Assembly (NCBI RefSeq): GCF_004379255.2
Contig: NC_056046.1
Location: 4,836,001 to 4,900,000, forward strand
Source: Salvia splendens
Taxonomy: Eukaryota; Streptophyta; Magnoliopsida; Lamiales; Lamiaceae
Reading direction: 5' to 3'
DNA length: 64,000 nucleotides
The translations under genes were made by a program, and so were the position numbers. Below the pieces are notes generated by a model. It was not told the origin of the DNA. It worked only from the letters and a program-made list of their open reading frames with translations, and did no database searches. Numbering within the stretch: position 1 is the stretch's first letter; each line of letters opens with the position of its first letter. Shown here one piece after another: positions 60,047 to 64,000 of this stretch.

Positions 60047-63000
60047 TCACCTTTCCCCACCTTCAAGCTCTTCTTGATCATCCATTTGTGTTTCTTCTTT
60101 GTTGCTCATCTCTACTCCACTGCCCTCGTTGCTGTCACCGACTTGGCGGAAGAGAACTGCAGCATCTGGCGAGTCCGGGTCATCTTCGTAAACATCATCC
60201 CCCTCATCACTTTCCTTGTCCCTTGGATTTGAAGTGGCATTCCTGTCCATCCAGGACGGGCACTTCGCTATAGAAGCTAACACTTTGCGCAGGGGTGGTT
60301 GGCTTAGAGGGGTCGAGGTATTAGCCGGAACTGCACCAGGTTGGGAGCCCCCCGAGCAAGAGCACTCTGCGACAGGGAAAGACAGAAAAGACAATGGTTT
60401 CGATCTAGTGAGTTCCTCTGTTAGTCCATCAACTATGTTCCTTCTCAGATGCCTGCGTACAGACGCTATCCACGTCCCGTTGACTTGATAAAGGTGGTCA
60501 CGTATCTCATCTAAGACTTTCGCCATTACTTTCCTATAAGAGCAGAAAAGGCACATTAATGATAGGAGACGAGACACCATCCCTCACCACCAAACCACCC
60601 AATGCAAGAAGATGACATTGCGAACTTGAAATGACCGTGTGAAAAGATAAACCTCCCAATACATGGCAACGTATTTTTACACAAATTGATTATTGAGCAA
60701 ACAAGAATACAGCATCACTAGTATTGAAAAACTACCCTAATATAGGAGGTAGAAGTTAAGAATATGGGACTAATACCTGTCTATTCGAAAAGTTTTCAAG
60801 AAGGCAGCCTGATAAAGCCTGTGTCCCATTACCAAGCTAGCAAAATTTGGGTTTCCTCGACCATCACGATCAAATCCTGGCACGAAAGCATCTGCTTCTA
60901 CACATATAGTGTAGTCAATTGCTTCCCACAGCAATTTGTGTGCATTGATTCTCAACTCCATAACTGTACTCTCTGGTTCGTTGTCGCTCTCAGCTACCCA
61001 ACCCCACCAGCCTTCGATGTTGTAAGGATATTTGAATCTTGCTGGGGGTGGTGGGAGTGGACGGGGGCGAGGACCAGTATTTTTCCAAGCATCGGGTTTC
61101 TTTTCCACTTTAAGTGGAGGTGCAGTCTTAGGTTTGTCGACAAGGTTGGCTTCACGGCCATACATTTTGTCCAACTCCCATACCATGCTTAAGGAAGTTC
61201 GATCTACAACATTCTCGAACATAGCATGAAGGGGAATCAACTTCTTCTGCCCACCAAAGACCTCTCCACCAGAAACGTAAATAATAGTGTCCCACGAATA
61301 GCCATAAGCACGAAGAAGAATACCAATCTATAGGAAAAAAATAAGGAACCATATCAATTGTCAACCATCATATCACACACGGAGTGCTTAAAACGACGAG
61401 CACTTGGATCAGGATATTAATCATTAATAGCTCAACAAGAATAAGTCAACATACTTCCTCAGGCATAAGTGGACATAAACCGCGAAGTCGTTGCTCAGCT
61501 GAATCCACGGTGAGGTTCCCTTTGACGATTCCACGTTTAATCATCCAAGCTCGTTTATGTTGAATGAGCTCAGTGTGCACATCCTAGAAATATTGGTTGA
61601 CACAACACTAATTTATAAGCAAACCTTTGCAGATGAAATTATTATCACCAACTTTTGGTAAACCTATCAGACATTCAGAAGTTCTCCCAAAAGATACCTG
61701 AAAGAGTTCAGCACAACCATGATAAGCTAATGCATCTCTTGTCATTCCAGGATCATAGGCTACAAACGGGCGGCCTGAAGATTTTAATCTATATAGGATC
61801 CTTGAGGCAAGTTCTTGGACCTCCTCCCTGAACTTCAGAGCATGGAAAGCAACTCGACACCTTAGCCTTTGATATTCTTCTAACTGTGGAGGAAGTAAGG
61901 CCTAGGAGACAAAAAAATCAACCACAACGACATAAGAAGATATTCAATTAACGTTGAGAAAAAAAAATTAATTATTCAATCAAACTACTTCTACAAATTA
62001 TATTTGGAAATGCATAATGCAGATTACTCATTGACCCAATGGCCAAAAAAGTTCTGAGCTCCCTGCCTTCTTTCTGGTATTGCTTTGATCATAGTGGCAT
62101 CATGATGACAATTGTACAGTATAAACCACCAAGAGACTAGGGTACCTGCAAGCATCCACCATCTGGGACAACAAGCTCGACAACCGCGTGCTTTTTCAGC
62201 ACTGGTAGAACATTATGAAGATAGAAATATGGAGACGCGGAGGCTGGTATTTTGAAAGAAGGAATTTCTTTCTTCCTTCTTGCTCCTTTAAGATCCTTAG
62301 GCAGTGTTTTCACAACTCTGATATCTCCAACCAAAGCTGTCATGAATTGATCCTCACTATACAGGTAGGCAAAACTCTTGAACTCTGTGCTGAATAACAT
62401 AAGAGAAATTATAGAGAGATAAAGAGATAAGTTCAGAAAGCATTCAAGAAAAAATAACACAACAATGACAGCATCCTTTGGTTGTATTGTAAAAGCATGT
62501 AACCGTGTCAGGAAAGGAACCGACCTGATCCCTTTGCTACTCGTTGTGGATTGAATCTCGGGAATGACTAGGGTGGCATTAAGAAGCCGAGCTACCACAA
62601 CAACATCACATATCTGCAAACACATAAAATGATGAACCTCTAAACAAGATTTTTAAAAACAATAAACCAAACTACTGTATGCATAATTACAAGAGTTCAT
62701 ACTCACCGAGTTCCTTATTTCGTGAAAACCCCCTCGTATCCTTACAAAAATAAATCTGTCCGTCCGTGGAGGAGGAGCTGCAGTGTATTGAGAACAGAGT
62801 TAAACAGCAAAGAATGTATTCCTTCTATTCCCAAATATTGAAAACAAAGGACATTTCCTAGTAAGTAGTACTCCTACTAATTTCAAATGCTAAACCAAGT
62901 TCTTGAAATAATCAAGATAAGATATACAATCAACACCCAAATGTCACAAACATAATTGAACTCTAAGTTTTGATTTAAACCCTTGATCTGGAGAAAGGAA

Positions 63001-63916
63001 GCAATGTTGTGTGTGTGTGTGTGTGTGTGAATAGTATACTCCATTTTGAGCATTGAATAAGCACACACAGAAGCAGATCTAACCTACATAGTTTGCTCTA
63101 GGATTTGCATAGGGATTTAAAGATTCAAGATGCTTCACAGGGGCCCAAAGTCTTCTGTACAATCCAGGCTGCACAAATCATGAGATTCAAATCAGCCAAG
63201 AATGAAAACCAAACATGATTCTTGAATTAGATTTAAAAAACAAAACATGTACAGTATACTACAGCTAAGGATTTCCCAAAAAAGATAGTAGTAACACAGA
63301 GTCAAACAAGACATTCTTGAAAAAACAAACATTATGATTCTGAAACACAAGAAAATAGGAAAACTGGCATTGGAAATCGAAAACCACATTTTATAAGCTA
63401 GCAAAAAGAACAATAATTAAAAATTTAACCCCAAAAGATTGACCCCACTAGTCTCACCACATAAACAAAATTATTACACAATTGTAGCTTGCATCAAACA
63501 CTACTCCCACAAAAAATCACTACTTTCCATGATCCACACAGCTGAATTCTGCGTTTCCGAAAAGCAAAAAAGGTGCAATCAACCCAGATTCAAACCAAAA
63601 ACGACGCCTCAAACAGAAACAAAACGAAATTGGATGAAAATTAGCATAAAAGATGAGATCTTTATGACATTACAGGTGGGGGAGAATTAGCATTCTCGAA
63701 AATGGGCCTCCAAGAGAAGATTGTGATTGAAGATTTATACTCGGAAACAGTAGCCTCGACGCTGTATCTGGCGAGGAGAAAGTGGGTGAAGAGAGAGAAA
63801 GCGGAGAGGACAAGACCAAACAGTCCGACCCACTTCAGCTTGGACTTGAAAAGCAGCGGCTTCGCCTCCCCGCCGGCGCCGGCGCCACCGAGTTTGGTGG
63901 GGTAGACCCACTTCAT
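60047..63916 (-). CDS. O-fucosyltransferase family protein (Golgi type II, PAGR-like)
   Basis: Minus-strand exons 63916-63674, 63168-63084, 62777-62707, 62613-62525, 62389-62146, 61901-61698, 61583-61455, 61327-60777 and 60533-60047 give 700 residues. A single N-terminal TM (about 29-48, WVGLFGLVLSAFSLFTHFLL) fits a type II Golgi anchor. The plant GT-A O-FucT/DUF246 pattern follows: ICDVVVVARLLNATLVIPEI, SFAYLYSEDQFM, RCRVAFHALKF, FVAYDPGMTRDALAYHGC, YVSGGEVFGGQ. The C-terminus is a long acidic tail (DEGDDVYEDDPDSPD) beyond the catalytic domain. The nearest remembered relatives are PAGR-like proteins implicated in pectic arabinogalactan synthesis; donor and acceptor are not known from sequence. 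The first exon boundary (PPP then GTAATG) and all others obey GT-AG. Confidence 0.85.
63008..63029. repeat. TG microsatellite in an O-fucosyltransferase intron
   Basis: Eleven uninterrupted TG units between exons 3 and 2 of the minus-strand gene. A candidate polymorphic marker. Confidence 0.9.
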
Positions 63917-64000
63917 AGTGTGGAGCTATTTCACGCGCAGGAGCAATGAGTGGGCGTGGGTGCAAGAGAGAGGGAAAATGAGTAAAAAAGAATAGTGAGA

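Overview
This is a gene-moderate, AT-rich plant nuclear window: intron-containing genes with GT-AG junctions, many short DNA transposons, and plant-specific families (CrRLK1L/FERONIA receptors, WIT nuclear-envelope protein, RGF/GLV peptide, O-fucosyltransferase). It is a eudicot; the exact lineage cannot be fixed from sequence alone (Lamiales-like is only a guess). All multi-exon models were built by hand from in-frame joins at GT-AG sites, and each total length is a multiple of three.

Region 1-18.2 kb is a receptor-kinase cluster. Its central feature is a repeated unit in which a malectin-type (FERONIA-like) receptor kinase is joined by splicing to a second kinase domain. Unit A (323-3652, +) is intact and predicts 939 residues: signal peptide, one malectin subdomain, TM, FERONIA-type kinase, then a CRK/DLSV-type kinase. 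Unit B (3976-8714, -) has a chimeric second kinase lacking the catalytic Asp, and its ectodomain is split by a 1.2-kb insertion. Units C, E and D (9.75-14.75 kb, +) are decayed or partial. A malectin scrap at 1-60 shows the cluster continues to the left. The linking exon is exactly 119 nt in A, B, C and D and always enters in the same phase. A conventional single-kinase FERONIA-like gene (15249-17729) and a further kinase relic (about 17.9 kb) end the cluster.

Region 18.2-34.5 kb is rich in mobile elements: a PIF/Harbinger element with a broken transposase, a fold-back MITE, two non-autonomous hAT elements with clean 8-bp target duplications, and a Harbinger-like element that seems to carry a captured host gene fragment. 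Among them lies a WIT-like tail-anchored coiled-coil gene (minus strand) with an internal 66-residue tandem duplication.

Region 34.5-64 kb is ordinary gene space: an AVT6-type vacuolar amino-acid transporter (+), a kanadaptin-like FHA protein (+, 12 coding exons, with a hAT MITE in one intron), an ABHD17-like serine hydrolase (-), a second copy of the same MITE, about 5 kb of gene-poor AT-rich DNA, an RGF/GLV/CLEL signalling-peptide precursor (+), and an O-fucosyltransferase family gene (-).

The most unusual biology is the receptor-linked tandem kinase family. In A, B and D, retention of the first intron would give a normal single-kinase receptor, while splicing it would append the second kinase.
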